A stretch of 64,000 nt of DNA, taken from NCBI RefSeq assembly GCF_900108275.1, contig NZ_FNVD01000003.1:124001-188000 (forward strand), given 5' to 3'. Position numbers and translations under genes: made by a program. Below are positions 19,081-29,368 of this stretch, piece after piece. This stretch comes from Jhaorihella thermophila (GTDB lineage: Bacteria > Pseudomonadota > Alphaproteobacteria > Rhodobacterales > Rhodobacteraceae). Numbering within the stretch: position 1 is the first letter of the stretch; each line of letters starts with the position of its first letter. A model generated the notes under the pieces. It saw only the letters and a program-made list of their open reading frames with translations, was not told the origin of the DNA and ran no database searches.

Positions 19081-19553
19081 CAAACGCCTCATGTGTCCCG
19101 CATTATGGCCGGCCCCATCTCCGGCATCTTTGTATCCGGCATCCGCCAGTACCGATTCACCGACTCACACGGGCCCACGATTGCGACCACACAGCAGCAC
19201 GGAACACCGACGGGTTCCATTGCCAAGAAAAACACCCAATCCTTGCGGCGGAACGCAGGTATCCACCGCGAATAACCGTCACAGTCATGTTTCTGACAGG
19301 GCGCTCGGCCAAGCCGAAAGCGCTGCAGACATCCGGTTCTTGCTTCACCGAACCTTCTGACTGCCCCTTCTCCGGACAAAGCCCGAAGCCCGGATACGGG
19401 TGCCGCCTGTCCCCCCAAGCGAGTGAATCGCTGACTACGGGATAGCAATTCCCTCCCTGTCCGGGCAACGAAACTATGCTGTTGACTCGGGATTCCGGAG
19501 CAAAGAATCTCTCGCAGGCGCAGCAAAACATCAAGCCGCTACATCAACGAAAA
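19081..19553. other. Intergenic region upstream of dnaA; no gene seen
   Basis: About 470 bases between dnaA and the rpsT terminator. Short open frames here have no family resemblance. It must hold the dnaA promoter, but no strong -35/-10 pair stands out. No exact DnaA box (TTATCCACA or its complement) was found; the nearest match is TATCCACC at 19260-19267. There is no sign of the AT-rich unwinding element expected for oriC. Confidence 0.5.
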
Positions 19554-19578
19554 AAGGCGTCGCCCGAGGCAACGCCTT
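19548..19578 (-). terminator. Rho-independent terminator of rpsT
   Basis: Perfect 7-base stem AAGGCGT (19554-19560) / ACGCCTT (19572-19578) with an 11-base loop. On the minus strand it is followed by a run of T, seen as the A run just left of the stem. It lies 39 bases after the rpsT stop. Confidence 0.85.
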
Positions 19579-19616
19579 GTCCTGATCTCGTTTTCTCGGG
19601 GGTTCCCCCTGGACGA

Positions 19617-19880
19617 TCAGCCCAGCGCCTTCACCCGCGCCGACAGGCGCGACATCTTGCGCGCGGCGGTGTTCTTGTGAAACACGCCCTTGGTGACTCC
19701 GCGCATCAGTTCGGGCTGGGCGGCGCGCAGAGCGGCCTGCGCGGCCTCCTTGTCGCCCGAGGCGATTGCTTCCTCGACCTTGCGCAGGAAGGTGCGGATG
19801 CGCGAACGGCGCGCCTTGTTGACGGCATAGCGCTTCTGGTTCTGACGAGCGCGCTTCTTTGCTTGCGGCGAATTGGCCAT
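19617..19880 (-). CDS. rpsT: 30S ribosomal protein S20
   Basis: 87-residue basic ribosomal protein. It begins [17 protein letters not shown] and includes [11 protein letters not shown] and [16 protein letters not shown], the conserved S20 blocks. It is in tandem upstream of dnaA on the minus strand, with its own terminator. A TTGAAG / CATACA pair spaced 18 bases on the minus strand around 20013-19984 is a possible promoter. Confidence 0.97.
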   Translation of the reverse strand: MANSPQAKKRARQNQKRYAVNKARRSRIRTFLRKVEEAIASGDKEAAQAALRAAQPELMRGVTKGVFHKNTAARKMSRLSARVKALG

Positions 19881-20054
19881 GATCTATCTACCTCGATTCG
19901 GGTCCGGTTCGTTCCTTGCGCATGCCGAACCCGAAACAGGCCGATCCCGGCCGGGGTGATTCTAGCCTGAGCGGGCTGCACGCGCATGTATGACGGCGCC
20001 GTTTAACGGACTTCAAGCCGTTTGCCAACCGGAAATCCTTGGGTCTCTTCAGTC

Positions 20055-20105
20055 CTTCATCTTGCCGAAAATACTCCGGGGAGCATGAGGGGCAGCGCCC
20101 CTCAT
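20055..20105 (-). repeat. Intergenic stem-loop repeat element, copy 1 (GGCAAGATGAAG type)
   Basis: Read on the minus strand: perfect hairpin ATGAGGGGC-GCT-GCCCCTCAT (20085-20105), then CCCCGGAGTATTTTCGGCAAGATGAAG-like tail down to 20055. It lies downstream of the stop of the amino-acid dehydrogenase gene (20143). The same tail recurs at six other intergenic sites in the window. It may act as a terminator or mRNA 3' stabiliser. Confidence 0.75.
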
Positions 20106-20142
20106 ACCCGGCCCATGGCGTGCGCCGCAGGCGCGCATTTTC

Positions 20143-21204
20143 CTAGGCCGCCATCGCGTGGCCGCCACGGATCCGCTCAAGCGCGATTCGCTCGGCGATC
20201 TCCTCGGCGGGCACACCCTCGGCCTCGGACCGGCGCAGGATCTCCAGAACGGTGTCGTAGATCCCCTTGATCTTGCGCAGCGCAAGATCCCGGTCATGGG
20301 CGGCGAAGATCGGCAGCGAGCCGCGCATCACACCGCCCGCGTTCACCACGAAGTCGGGCGCGTAGGCAATGCCGCGTTCCATCAACGCCCGACCATGCTC
20401 CGGCCGCTCGAGTTGATTGTTGGCCAGCCCCGCGATCCCCTTGCAGCGCAGACGTCGAATCGTGTCGTCGTTCAGGATCCCGCCCAGCGCGCAGGGAGCG
20501 AACACGTCCACGTCCTGGTCGTAGATCGCATCGGGCGCCACCGCACGGATCCCGTGCTGTTCGACCACGCGACGAAGCGCGGCCTCGTTCACGTCCGTCG
20601 CCACCAGCTCGGCCCCGGCGGCGACCAGCTGGCCGATCAGATCGGCCCCGGTCTGACCGACGCCCTGAACCGCGACCTTCAGCCCTGCCAGATTGTCCGC
20701 CCCCCGCAGATAGGCCGCCAGCGCCCGGATCCCGTGGAACCCGCCCAGCGCGGTATAATGCGCCGGCGGATCGTCGTCGGCGAATTCCGAGGCGCGAGTA
20801 AACACGAACTCGCATTCCTCGGCCATCACGTCCACATCCGCCGGGCCGACGCCCACGTCGATCGCGGTCCAGTAGCGGCCGCCCAGACGCTGCACTTGCC
20901 GGGCCAGAGCCCGCAGCAGGTCATGCTTGTTGGCCGCGGCCGGGTCGGCGATGATCACGCATTTGCCGCCCCCGAGCGGCAGGCCGGCCAGCGCGTTCTT
21001 CATGGTCATGCCGCGCGACAGGCGCAGCACGTCCTTCAGTGCCGCCTCCTCCGAAGCATAGGGATACATCCGGCAGCCCCCCGCCGCGGGGCCAAGCGTG
21101 GTGTCATGCAACGCGATGATCCCCCGCAGGCCGCAGGAGCGGTCGGACACGAACAGAACCTGTTCGTGTTCGTCGTAGGATGGATGCAAAAAAACGTCCG
21201 CCAT
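20143..21204 (-). CDS. Glu/Leu/Phe/Val dehydrogenase family protein (leucine dehydrogenase-like)
   Basis: 353-residue NAD-dependent amino-acid dehydrogenase that would oxidatively deaminate a branched-chain or aromatic amino acid. It starts at the ATG at 21204 with GGAG just upstream. The catalytic-lysine region GGGKCVII is near residue 78, the TAIDVGVGP block near 110, and the nucleotide-binding VAVQGVGQTGADLIGQL near 180. The length and GPAAGGCRM motif match the leucine/phenylalanine dehydrogenase branch rather than the ~420-residue glutamate dehydrogenases. The specific substrate cannot be fixed by eye. It is divergent from an Lrp/AsnC regulator that probably controls it. Confidence 0.88.
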   Translation of the reverse strand: MADVFLHPSYDEHEQVLFVSDRSCGLRGIIALHDTTLGPAAGGCRMYPYASEEAALKDVLRLSRGMTMKNALAGLPLGGGKCVIIADPAAANKHDLLRALARQVQRLGGRYWTAIDVGVGPADVDVMAEECEFVFTRASEFADDDPPAHYTALGGFHGIRALAAYLRGADNLAGLKVAVQGVGQTGADLIGQLVAAGAELVATDVNEAALRRVVEQHGIRAVAPDAIYDQDVDVFAPCALGGILNDDTIRRLRCKGIAGLANNQLERPEHGRALMERGIAYAPDFVVNAGGVMRGSLPIFAAHDRDLALRKIKGIYDTVLEILRRSEAEGVPAEEIAERIALERIRGGHAMAA

Positions 21205-21241
21205 GGGTTCTCCTCCCACTGAAAACTCTGACCCAAGAATA

Positions 21242-21258
21242 CACCCTTTCACAGGGTG
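21242..21258. promoter_or_regulatory. Inverted repeat in the divergent dehydrogenase/lrp promoter region
   Basis: CACCCT and AGGGTG form a 6-base inverted repeat with a 5-base spacer. It lies 38 bases upstream of the dehydrogenase start. It could be an operator for the neighbouring Lrp-type regulator or a small hairpin in the leader; no binding data are available. Confidence 0.4.
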
Positions 21259-21288
21259 AATCCTTGCATTTTTCCTCAACTTTGCGCG

Positions 21289-21302
21289 ATATTGCGCAAT
21301 AT
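21289..21302. promoter_or_regulatory. Perfect 14-base palindrome, candidate Lrp operator
   Basis: ATATTGCGCAATAT is a perfect palindrome between the divergent amino-acid dehydrogenase and lrp genes, 32 bases before the lrp start. A partial copy, TTGCGC, lies just to its left (21282-21287). Lrp/AsnC proteins often bind such AT-flanked palindromes at their own promoter. Confidence 0.55.
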
Positions 21303-21333
21303 TTCCCTATCAAGTACCAATTAGGCAGAGAAA

Positions 21334-21816
21334 ATGACCATGATCGAACTTGATTCCATAGATCTTCGCATCCTCGAGATTCTCCAGGCCGAGGGGCGCA
21401 TTTCGAATCTCGAACTGGCCGAGCGGGTCAATCTGTCGCCGACGCCCTGCAGCCGCCGGCTGAAACGGCTTGAAGAGTCGGGGGTGATCACGGGCTACGG
21501 CGCGCGCATCAATACCGAGGCGCTGGGGTTCGGCGTCAATGCGCTGGTCACGGTGCGGCTGGCGCGGCAGACGCCCGAGGACGTCAAGGCGTTTCTGGAT
21601 GCGATCGACACCCTGCCCGAGATCACCGAAACGCTGCTGGTGGCGGGCAGTCTCGACTATGTGCTGCGGGTCATGGTGCGCGACGTGGACGAATTGCGGG
21701 CCTTCATCCTCGAAGGGCTCAAGCAGTTGCCCGGCGTGGCGGAAACAACCACCATGCTGATCCTCGAGACGCGAAAGCGCCCGCTGTCGCCCACGCGCCT
21801 GCCGCCCACGAAATGA
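21334..21816 (+). CDS. Lrp/AsnC-family transcriptional regulator
   Basis: 160-residue regulator that probably senses an amino acid. An N-terminal helix-turn-helix (IDLRILEILQAEGRISNLELAERVNLSPTPCSRRLKRLEE) covers about residues 5-50, and a C-terminal RAM ligand domain follows, with the VAGSLDYVLRVMV stretch. ATG codons at 21334 and 21340 are both possible; AGG and GAGA precede the first. It is divergent from a leucine-dehydrogenase-like gene, a common regulator/target arrangement. Confidence 0.93.
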   Translation: MTMIELDSIDLRILEILQAEGRISNLELAERVNLSPTPCSRRLKRLEESGVITGYGARINTEALGFGVNALVTVRLARQTPEDVKAFLDAIDTLPEITETLLVAGSLDYVLRVMVRDVDELRAFILEGLKQLPGVAETTTMLILETRKRPLSPTRLPPTK

Positions 21817-21841
21817 AAAGGGCAGGCGCGGCGGCCTGCCC
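21815..21841 (-). terminator. Terminator of the enoyl-CoA hydratase gene
   Basis: Stem GGGCAGGC (21820-21827) / GCCTGCCC (21834-21841) with a six-base loop. On the minus strand it is followed by TTTTC. It overlaps the stop codon of the convergent lrp gene. Confidence 0.75.
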
Positions 21842-21873
21842 CGATTCCCGCACGATCCCGACCGGCCCGCGCG

Positions 21874-22650
21874 TCACTTGTCGCGGAACTGCGGCTCGCG
21901 CTTTTCAAGGAAGGCCGCCATGCCTTCCTTCTGATCCTCGGTCGCGAACAGCGAATGGAACACGCGACGCTCGAACAGCATGCCTTCGGACAGCGGTAGC
22001 TCGTAGGAGCGGTTGACCGATTCCTTGGCGGCCATGACCGCGATCATCGACTTCTCGGCGATCTTCTGAGCTGCGGCCAGCGCCTCTTCGATCAGTTTCT
22101 TGGCCGGCACGACGCGGCTGACCAGCCCGCTGCGTTCGGCCTCTTCGGCGTCCATGAAACGGCCCGTCAGGTTCATGTCCATCGCCTTGGACTTGCCGAT
22201 AAAGCGCGTCAGACGCTGCGATCCACCCATGCCGGCGATGACGCCCAGGTTGATCTCGGGCTGGCCGAACTTGGCTGTGTCGGCGGCGATGATGAAGTCG
22301 CACATCATGGCCAGCTCGCACCCGCCGCCCAGCGCATAGCCCGCCACCGCGGCGATGATCGGCTTGCGGATCGCGGCGATGCGGTCATTGGCATCGGCAA
22401 AGAGGTTCTCGGTGAACACCTCGACATAGGATTTGGTGGACATCTCCTTGATGTCGGCCCCAGCGGCAAAGGCGCGTTCCGAACCGGTGATGACGATGCA
22501 GCGCACCTTGTCGTTGGCGTCGGCCTCTTCCAGCGCCTGGCAGAGTTCCCCCAGAAGCTGGGTATTCAGCGCGTTCAGCGCATCCGGGCGGTTCAGTCTG
22601 ATCAGGGCGACGTGGTCCTCGATCTCGACGATGATCGTCTCAAAGGCCAT
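21874..22650 (-). CDS. Enoyl-CoA hydratase (crotonase family)
   Basis: 258 residues, typical of short-chain enoyl-CoA hydratases that hydrate trans-2-enoyl-CoA in beta-oxidation or butanoate metabolism. The two oxyanion/catalytic regions are intact: [29 protein letters not shown] with the first catalytic Glu, and [19 protein letters not shown] with the second. The C-terminus [14 protein letters not shown] is standard. It lies downstream of mutM on the same strand. The dnaA-rpsT-crotonase-mutM neighbourhood is shared by other alphaproteobacteria. Confidence 0.94.
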   Translation of the reverse strand: MAFETIIVEIEDHVALIRLNRPDALNALNTQLLGELCQALEEADANDKVRCIVITGSERAFAAGADIKEMSTKSYVEVFTENLFADANDRIAAIRKPIIAAVAGYALGGGCELAMMCDFIIAADTAKFGQPEINLGVIAGMGGSQRLTRFIGKSKAMDMNLTGRFMDAEEAERSGLVSRVVPAKKLIEEALAAAQKIAEKSMIAVMAAKESVNRSYELPLSEGMLFERRVFHSLFATEDQKEGMAAFLEKREPQFRDK

Positions 22651-22715
22651 GGAATCTGCTTTCGGTTGTTCACTGTCAGGGGCGATTCCTTACCACGCAG
22701 GGGACATGGTTCAAG

Positions 22716-23567
22716 CTATCTTTGGCATTTCGGGCAGTAGAAGCTGGACCGCCCACCCTGCACGATGCGGCGAATCGTGGCCGCGCAGCCGGGGGTCCGG
22801 CAGGGTTCGCCCTCGCGCCCGTAGACATCGAAACTGTGCTGGAAATAGCCCAACTCCCCGTCCGCCTGCCGGAAATCGCGCAGGGACGATCCGCCCGCGG
22901 CGATCGCATCTTGCAGCACCTGCCGGATCACCGGCACCAGCGCGGTGACGCGTCCGGCCGCGATCCGCCCGGCCTTGCGGCGCGGGTCGATTCGGGCGCG
23001 ATAGAGCGCTTCGCACACATAGATGTTGCCCAGCCCCGCCACGATTCGCTGGTCCAGCAGCGCCGCCTTGATCGCGGTCTGGCGTCCCTTCAGCGCGGCA
23101 ACGAGGTAGGGTTCGTCGAAAGCGTTGCCCAGGGGTTCAGGCCCCAGCCCCGTCAGCAGGCGGTGCGCCTCGGCGGCCTCGGTCGGGAACAGGTCCATAG
23201 CCCCGAACCGGCGCGGGTCGTTGAAGGTAACCCGGGCGCCAGAGCCCATGTGAAGCACCACATGATCATGTTTCTGACGCGCCGGGTGGTCGTGCACGAA
23301 CCGGCCCAACGGGTCGCCCGAAACGGTCATCCGGCCCGACATGCCGAGGTGAATCAGCAGGGTTTCCCCCCCATCCAGATCGGCGAGGATGTATTTCGAC
23401 CGCCGCCGCAGGCGCTCGACCCGCCGCCCCGTCAGCCGCTCGGCCATGCGATCCGGGAAAGGCCAGCGCAGATCGGGGCGGTTGATGTCGGCGCGTGCGA
23501 TCACCTGCCCCTCCATCACCGGGGCCAGCCCGCGACGGACTGTCTCGACCTCTGGCAGTTCGGGCAT
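22716..23567 (-). CDS. mutM: Formamidopyrimidine-DNA glycosylase
   Basis: Base-excision repair glycosylase/AP lyase for 8-oxoguanine, 283 residues. The processed N-terminus [14 protein letters not shown] has the catalytic Pro2 and Glu3. The helix-two-turn-helix region ([23 protein letters not shown]) is near residue 165, and the C-terminal four-cysteine zinc finger has CxxxxC and CPKC. The open frame extends 105 codons further upstream, but that part is the antisense of ubiE, so the ATG at 23567 is used. It is divergent from ubiE. Confidence 0.97.
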   Translation of the reverse strand: MPELPEVETVRRGLAPVMEGQVIARADINRPDLRWPFPDRMAERLTGRRVERLRRRSKYILADLDGGETLLIHLGMSGRMTVSGDPLGRFVHDHPARQKHDHVVLHMGSGARVTFNDPRRFGAMDLFPTEAAEAHRLLTGLGPEPLGNAFDEPYLVAALKGRQTAIKAALLDQRIVAGLGNIYVCEALYRARIDPRRKAGRIAAGRVTALVPVIRQVLQDAIAAGGSSLRDFRQADGELGYFQHSFDVYGREGEPCRTPGCAATIRRIVQGGRSSFYCPKCQR

Positions 23568-23652
23568 TTTCCTGTCTCTCCTTTGGGCGCCGCCATTGTG
23601 CCCGGCCGCAACACGCCTATAACGGGGGCGACTGCGACAATGGGCAAACGCC

Positions 23653-24405
23653 ATGGCCGAGACAAGCGACAAGACCACCCATTTCGGGTTCCAGACCGTG
23701 CCCGAGGATGAAAAGGCCAGCCGCGTGCAGGGCGTGTTCAACTCGGTCGCATCGAAATACGACATCATGAACGACGTGATGAGCGCCGGCATCCACCGCG
23801 TCTGGAAGGATGCGATGATGGACTGGCTGGCACCGCGCCCGGGCCAGCGGCTGCTGGATGTCGCGGGGGGGACCGGCGACATTTCCTTCCGGTTCCTGAA
23901 ACGCGCCGGCCACGGTCACGCCACCGTGCTGGATCTGACCGAGCCGATGCTGGTCGAGGGCCGCAAACGGGCCGAAGCCGCGCAGATGGCCGACAGCCTC
24001 GACTGGGTGGTGGGCGACGCGATGGCGCTGCCGTTTCCGGACAACACGTTCGACGTCTACTCGATCAGTTTCGGCATCCGGAACGTGACGCGACCCCAGG
24101 ACGCCCTGAACGAAGCCTTCCGCGTGCTGCGCCCCGGCGGGCGGCTGATGGTGCTGGAATTCAGCCAATTGCCGAATCCCGCGATGCAGAAGCTCTACGA
24201 CCTCTACAGCTTCAACGTGATCCCGCGCATGGGACAGCTGATCGCGAATGACCGGGACAGTTATCAATACCTGGTGGAATCGATCCGCCGCTTTCCCGAT
24301 CAGGAAACCTTCCTCGGCATGGTCCGCCAGGCAGGGTTCGGGAACGCCAAGTATCGCAACCTGACCATGGGCATCGCCGCCCTGCATTCGGGATGGAAAC
24401 TCTGA
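23653..24405 (+). CDS. ubiE: Ubiquinone/menaquinone biosynthesis C-methyltransferase UbiE
   Basis: 250-residue SAM-dependent C-methyltransferase of ubiquinone synthesis. The SAM site [12 protein letters not shown] lies near residues 73-84, followed by [15 protein letters not shown], and the C-terminal motif is [15 protein letters not shown]. The N-terminal [17 protein letters not shown] is the UbiE hallmark. ubiB starts two bases after the stop, so they form an operon. Confidence 0.97.
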   Translation: MAETSDKTTHFGFQTVPEDEKASRVQGVFNSVASKYDIMNDVMSAGIHRVWKDAMMDWLAPRPGQRLLDVAGGTGDISFRFLKRAGHGHATVLDLTEPMLVEGRKRAEAAQMADSLDWVVGDAMALPFPDNTFDVYSISFGIRNVTRPQDALNEAFRVLRPGGRLMVLEFSQLPNPAMQKLYDLYSFNVIPRMGQLIANDRDSYQYLVESIRRFPDQETFLGMVRQAGFGNAKYRNLTMGIAALHSGWKL

Positions 24406-24406
24406 G

Positions 24407-25936
24407 ATGCGCGGCCCCCACAACATCTGGCGGCTGATCCGCACCGGCGCCACGCTGGAACGCACCGGCGCGATGAAGGTGGTGCTGGACGCGTTCGAGG
24501 CGCCCCGGTCGATCCGCTTCCTCGCCCATGCGTTGGGCAAACCCTTCATGTGGCTGGGTTACAAGGGCGACCCGTCCATGCCCCCCGCGACCCGCGCGCT
24601 GACCGCGCTGGGGCCGGCCTACATCAAATTCGGGCAGGTGCTTTCGACCCGCCCCGACGTGGTCGGGCAGGAGCTGGCCGACCACCTGCGCGTGCTTCAG
24701 GACAAGCTGCCCCCCTTCCCACGCGAAGAGGCCATGGCCGAAGTCGAACGCGAACTGGAACGGCCGCTGTCGGAAATGTTTTCGGAGTTCAGCGAACCCA
24801 TCGCAGCGGCCTCGATCGCGCAGGTGCACAAGGCGCGTCTGGTCGAAACCGGAGAAGAGGTCGCGGTCAAGGTGCTTCGCCCCGGCATCGAACGCGCCTT
24901 TCGCCGCGACATCGACGCCTTCTACTTTGCCGCCGGCGTGATCGAGAAACTGATCCCCGGCACCCGCCGCCTGCGCCCGATCGACGTGATCACCCATTTC
25001 GACGGCGTGGTGCAGGGCGAGCTCGACCTGCGGCTGGAAAGCGCCGCGGCGTCGGAATTCGCCGCCAACACGAAGGACGACGAAGGCTTCCGCCTGCCGC
25101 CGGTGATGTGGGCCTACTCGGCGCGGCGGGTAATGACGCTGGGCTGGGTCGATGGCGTGCCGCTGGGCGACAACGCGGCGCTGGACGCCGCCGGCCATGA
25201 CCGCCGGGCACTGGGCGAACGGGTCCTGACCCTGTTCCTGCGGCACGCCCTGCGCGACGGTTATTTCCACGCCGACATGCACCAGGGCAACATGAAGGTG
25301 GCACCTGACGGGGACATCGTGGCCTATGACTTCGGCATCATGGGCCATATCGACGAATACACCCGCCGGGTCTATGCCGAGATCCTCTATGGCTTCATCA
25401 GGCGCGACTACCGCCGCGTGGCCGAGGTGCATTTCGAGGCGGGCTACGTCCCCGCCGACCGCGACGTGGACGAATTCGCCCGCGCCCTGCGCGCCGTGGG
25501 CGAGCCGATCTTCGGCATGGATGCCGCACATATTTCGATGGGCCGGCTCCTGAGCTATCTATTCGAAGTGACCGAGAAGTTCGGGATGCAGACCCGGACC
25601 GAACTGATCCTGCTGCAGCGCACCATGGTCGTGGTCGAGGGCGTGGCCCGCTCGCTGGACCCGCATATCAATATCTGGCAGGTCGCCCGCCCGGTGGTCG
25701 AGGATTACATCAAGCAATCCATCGGCCCGCGAGCGGTCGCCGCGGACCTGCTGAAGACCGCCCGCGTTCTGGCCCGCTTCGGCCCGCGCCTGCCCGGCAT
25801 GGTCGAGGCCGCCCTGATCGCCCAGGCCAACCCCGCGCGGGACGACCCGGCGCCGGGGCGGCGCTCGGGGGTCTGGCCCGCGCTCGCAGGGCTGGCGGTC
25901 GGCGCAACGCTGGTGTTGCTGGCGGGAAACTTCTGA
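24407..25936 (+). CDS. ubiB: ABC1/ADCK-type atypical kinase UbiB
   Basis: 509-residue membrane-associated protein needed for ubiquinone hydroxylation steps. The kinase-like features of the UbiB/ADCK family are present: the KxGQ motif in YIKFGQVLSTRPD near residue 68, the Ala-rich loop AAASIAQVHKA near 129, VAVKVLRPG, and the metal-binding region AYDFGIMG near 308. A hydrophobic C-terminal helix (AGLAVGATLVLLAG) would anchor it in the inner membrane. It is translationally close to ubiE. Confidence 0.95.
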   Translation: MRGPHNIWRLIRTGATLERTGAMKVVLDAFEAPRSIRFLAHALGKPFMWLGYKGDPSMPPATRALTALGPAYIKFGQVLSTRPDVVGQELADHLRVLQDKLPPFPREEAMAEVERELERPLSEMFSEFSEPIAAASIAQVHKARLVETGEEVAVKVLRPGIERAFRRDIDAFYFAAGVIEKLIPGTRRLRPIDVITHFDGVVQGELDLRLESAAASEFAANTKDDEGFRLPPVMWAYSARRVMTLGWVDGVPLGDNAALDAAGHDRRALGERVLTLFLRHALRDGYFHADMHQGNMKVAPDGDIVAYDFGIMGHIDEYTRRVYAEILYGFIRRDYRRVAEVHFEAGYVPADRDVDEFARALRAVGEPIFGMDAAHISMGRLLSYLFEVTEKFGMQTRTELILLQRTMVVVEGVARSLDPHINIWQVARPVVEDYIKQSIGPRAVAADLLKTARVLARFGPRLPGMVEAALIAQANPARDDPAPGRRSGVWPALAGLAVGATLVLLAGNF

Positions 25937-25995
25937 ACCGCTTCCAGGCCTGCATATACACGCCGACCCCTGGACGCCTCGGCCCGCCGTCTCCC

Positions 25996-26055
25996 CTCAT
26001 CCTCTTGCGACAAATATCCTCCGGGGGAGCGCGAGGGGGTGGAAAACCCCCTCGC
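25996..26055 (-). repeat. Intergenic stem-loop repeat element, copy 2
   Basis: On the minus strand: hairpin GCGAGGGGG / CCCCCTCGC with a 7-base loop (26031-26055), then CTCCCCCGGAGGATATTTGTCGCAAGAGGATGAG. This is a more diverged copy of the GTATTT-GGCAAGATGAAG tail. It follows the stop of the aldehyde dehydrogenase gene. Confidence 0.65.
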
Positions 26056-26090
26056 CCCCGTCCGGCGCGGCCACCCCCGCGCGTCCTGCA

Positions 26091-27542
26091 TTATCCATGC
26101 CGCGCCGCGACCGTCTTGAGCGTCGAAAACCCGTAAAGCGCCTCGAACCCCTTTTCGCGGCCATGACCCGACTTGCGGACCCCGCCGAATGGCAGTTCCA
26201 CCCCGCCGCCGGCGCCATAATTGTTGATGAACACCTGCCCCGCACGCAGCCGCCTGGCCAGCCGCATCTGCCGCGCCCCGTCGCGGGTCCAGATCCCCGC
26301 CACCAGCCCATAGCCGGTACCATTCGCGATCCGAACCGCTTCTTCTTCGGTCTCGAACGGGATCAACACCTGAACCGGGCCGAAAATCTCCTCCTGCGCC
26401 AGCGGATGCTCGGGCGGCACGTCGGCAAAAAGCGTCGGCCGCACATAGGCCCCGGCGGCAGGCGCGTGATCGACGATCACGCCCTGCCCCGCCACGGGCA
26501 GGTCCGCGCCGCGCGCCAGGAACCCCTCGACGATCTCCTTCTGCCGGGCCGAGATCAGCGGTCCGACCTTCAGATCCTCCAGCGCCGGCCCAACGGTCAG
26601 CGCGCCATAGGCCGCCGCCATCCGCGCCCTGACCTCTTCGTAAACACCGCGCTGGGCCAGAATTCGCGAAGAGGCTGAACAGGTCTGGCCCGCATTCTGA
26701 CAGCCCGCATTGACCAGAAACGGCAGGGCGTCGTCCAGATCGGTGTCGTCGAACACCAACTGGGGCGACTTGCCCCCCAGTTCCAGCGTCACCGGCACCA
26801 CGTTGCGCGCCGCCGCCGCCTGCACCCGCGCGCCGGTGGCCACCGAGCCGGTAAAGCTGACATGGTTGACGCCCGGATGCGCCGAAAGCGCCGCCCCGGC
26901 CTCCCCCCCCAGACCCGGGACCACGTTCAGCGCGCCCGCCGGCAGCCCCGCGCGCACCGCCAGATCGGCGAATGCCAGCGCCGTCAGGCACGCCTCTTCC
27001 GCAGGCTTCAGCACGCAGGCATTGCCCATCGCAAGCGCCGCCCCGACCGAGCGACCGATGATCTGCATGGGGTAATTCCACGGCACGATATGCCCCGTGA
27101 CCCCGTGCGGCTCGCGCAACGTATAGACGGTGTAACCGCCCAGATAGGGAATGGTCTCCCCCATCACCTTGTCGGCCGCGCCGCCGTAGAATTCGCAATA
27201 CCGCGCCAGCGCGATCGCATCGTTGCGCGCCTGGGTCAGCGGCTTGCCCACATCCATCGCCTCCAGCCGCGCCAGCTCCTCGACCCGCTCCAGCACCAGC
27301 TGCCCCAGCCGGGTCAGAATCCGTCCCCGTTCGAAGGCCGCCATCCCGCCCCACGCGCTCGCCAGCGCCTCCCGCGCCGCCGCCACTGCGGCATCCACGT
27401 CCCGCACCCTGCCCCGCGCAATCCGGCAGATCTCCGATCCGTCCGAAGGGTTGACCAACGACAAGGTGCCCCCTTCCATGGGCGGAACCCATTCCCCGCC
27501 GATCAGGCACATCCCCGGATCGAACCACATCGCCTCTCCCAT
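26091..27542 (-). CDS. NAD(P)-dependent aldehyde dehydrogenase
   Basis: 483-residue member of the aldehyde dehydrogenase superfamily, oxidising an aldehyde to the acid. The catalytic Glu is in VTLELGGKSPQ near residue 240 and the catalytic Cys in NAGQTCSASSRIL near 275. The cofactor site includes VPWNYPMQI and SFTGSVATG. It resembles betaine- or aminobutyraldehyde-type enzymes, but the substrate cannot be fixed. It is the last gene in the same-strand row behind the peptide ABC transporter, separated from it by a repeat element. Confidence 0.92.
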   Translation of the reverse strand: MGEAMWFDPGMCLIGGEWVPPMEGGTLSLVNPSDGSEICRIARGRVRDVDAAVAAAREALASAWGGMAAFERGRILTRLGQLVLERVEELARLEAMDVGKPLTQARNDAIALARYCEFYGGAADKVMGETIPYLGGYTVYTLREPHGVTGHIVPWNYPMQIIGRSVGAALAMGNACVLKPAEEACLTALAFADLAVRAGLPAGALNVVPGLGGEAGAALSAHPGVNHVSFTGSVATGARVQAAAARNVVPVTLELGGKSPQLVFDDTDLDDALPFLVNAGCQNAGQTCSASSRILAQRGVYEEVRARMAAAYGALTVGPALEDLKVGPLISARQKEIVEGFLARGADLPVAGQGVIVDHAPAAGAYVRPTLFADVPPEHPLAQEEIFGPVQVLIPFETEEEAVRIANGTGYGLVAGIWTRDGARQMRLARRLRAGQVFINNYGAGGGVELPFGGVRKSGHGREKGFEALYGFSTLKTVAARHG

Positions 27543-27558
27543 CAAATCCTCCCTCCCG

Positions 27559-27610
27559 CTTCTTTCTGGTCCCAAATACCCCCGCCGGAGGCAACGGCGA
27601 AGCCGTTCCG
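27559..27610 (-). repeat. Intergenic stem-loop repeat element, copy 8 (ACCAGAAAGAAG type)
   Basis: On the minus strand: hairpin AACGGC-TTC-GCCGTT (27593-27607), then a GC-rich spacer and GGGGGTATTTGGGACCAGAAAGAAG ending at 27559. It lies directly after the stop of the double-ATPase gene and before the aldehyde dehydrogenase start. This tail variant is also seen at 41188-41231. Confidence 0.65.
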
Positions 27611-27618
27611 CTGCCATC

Positions 27619-29223
<1,605 letters not shown>

Positions 29224-29368
29224 CCCATCGCCCCTCTTGCCTTGTGTGACAAGGGCGGCGGCCGCCCGTGGTGGGCGCGAAAGCGCCCGCCTGGGGGGCG
29301 GGCGGGCGCTGCCCGGCGGTTCCCGCCGGGCGGAGCAGGTCGGCGACTGCTGCGCAAGATCGTCCACC

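Noticed and set aside
17650-19275. 541-codon plus-strand open frame over dnaA
   Set aside because: Shadow of dnaA in the opposite strand; no start context and no protein family.
19081-19616. Chromosomal origin next to dnaA
   Set aside because: No DnaA-box cluster or AT-rich tract; only one weak TATCCACC match.
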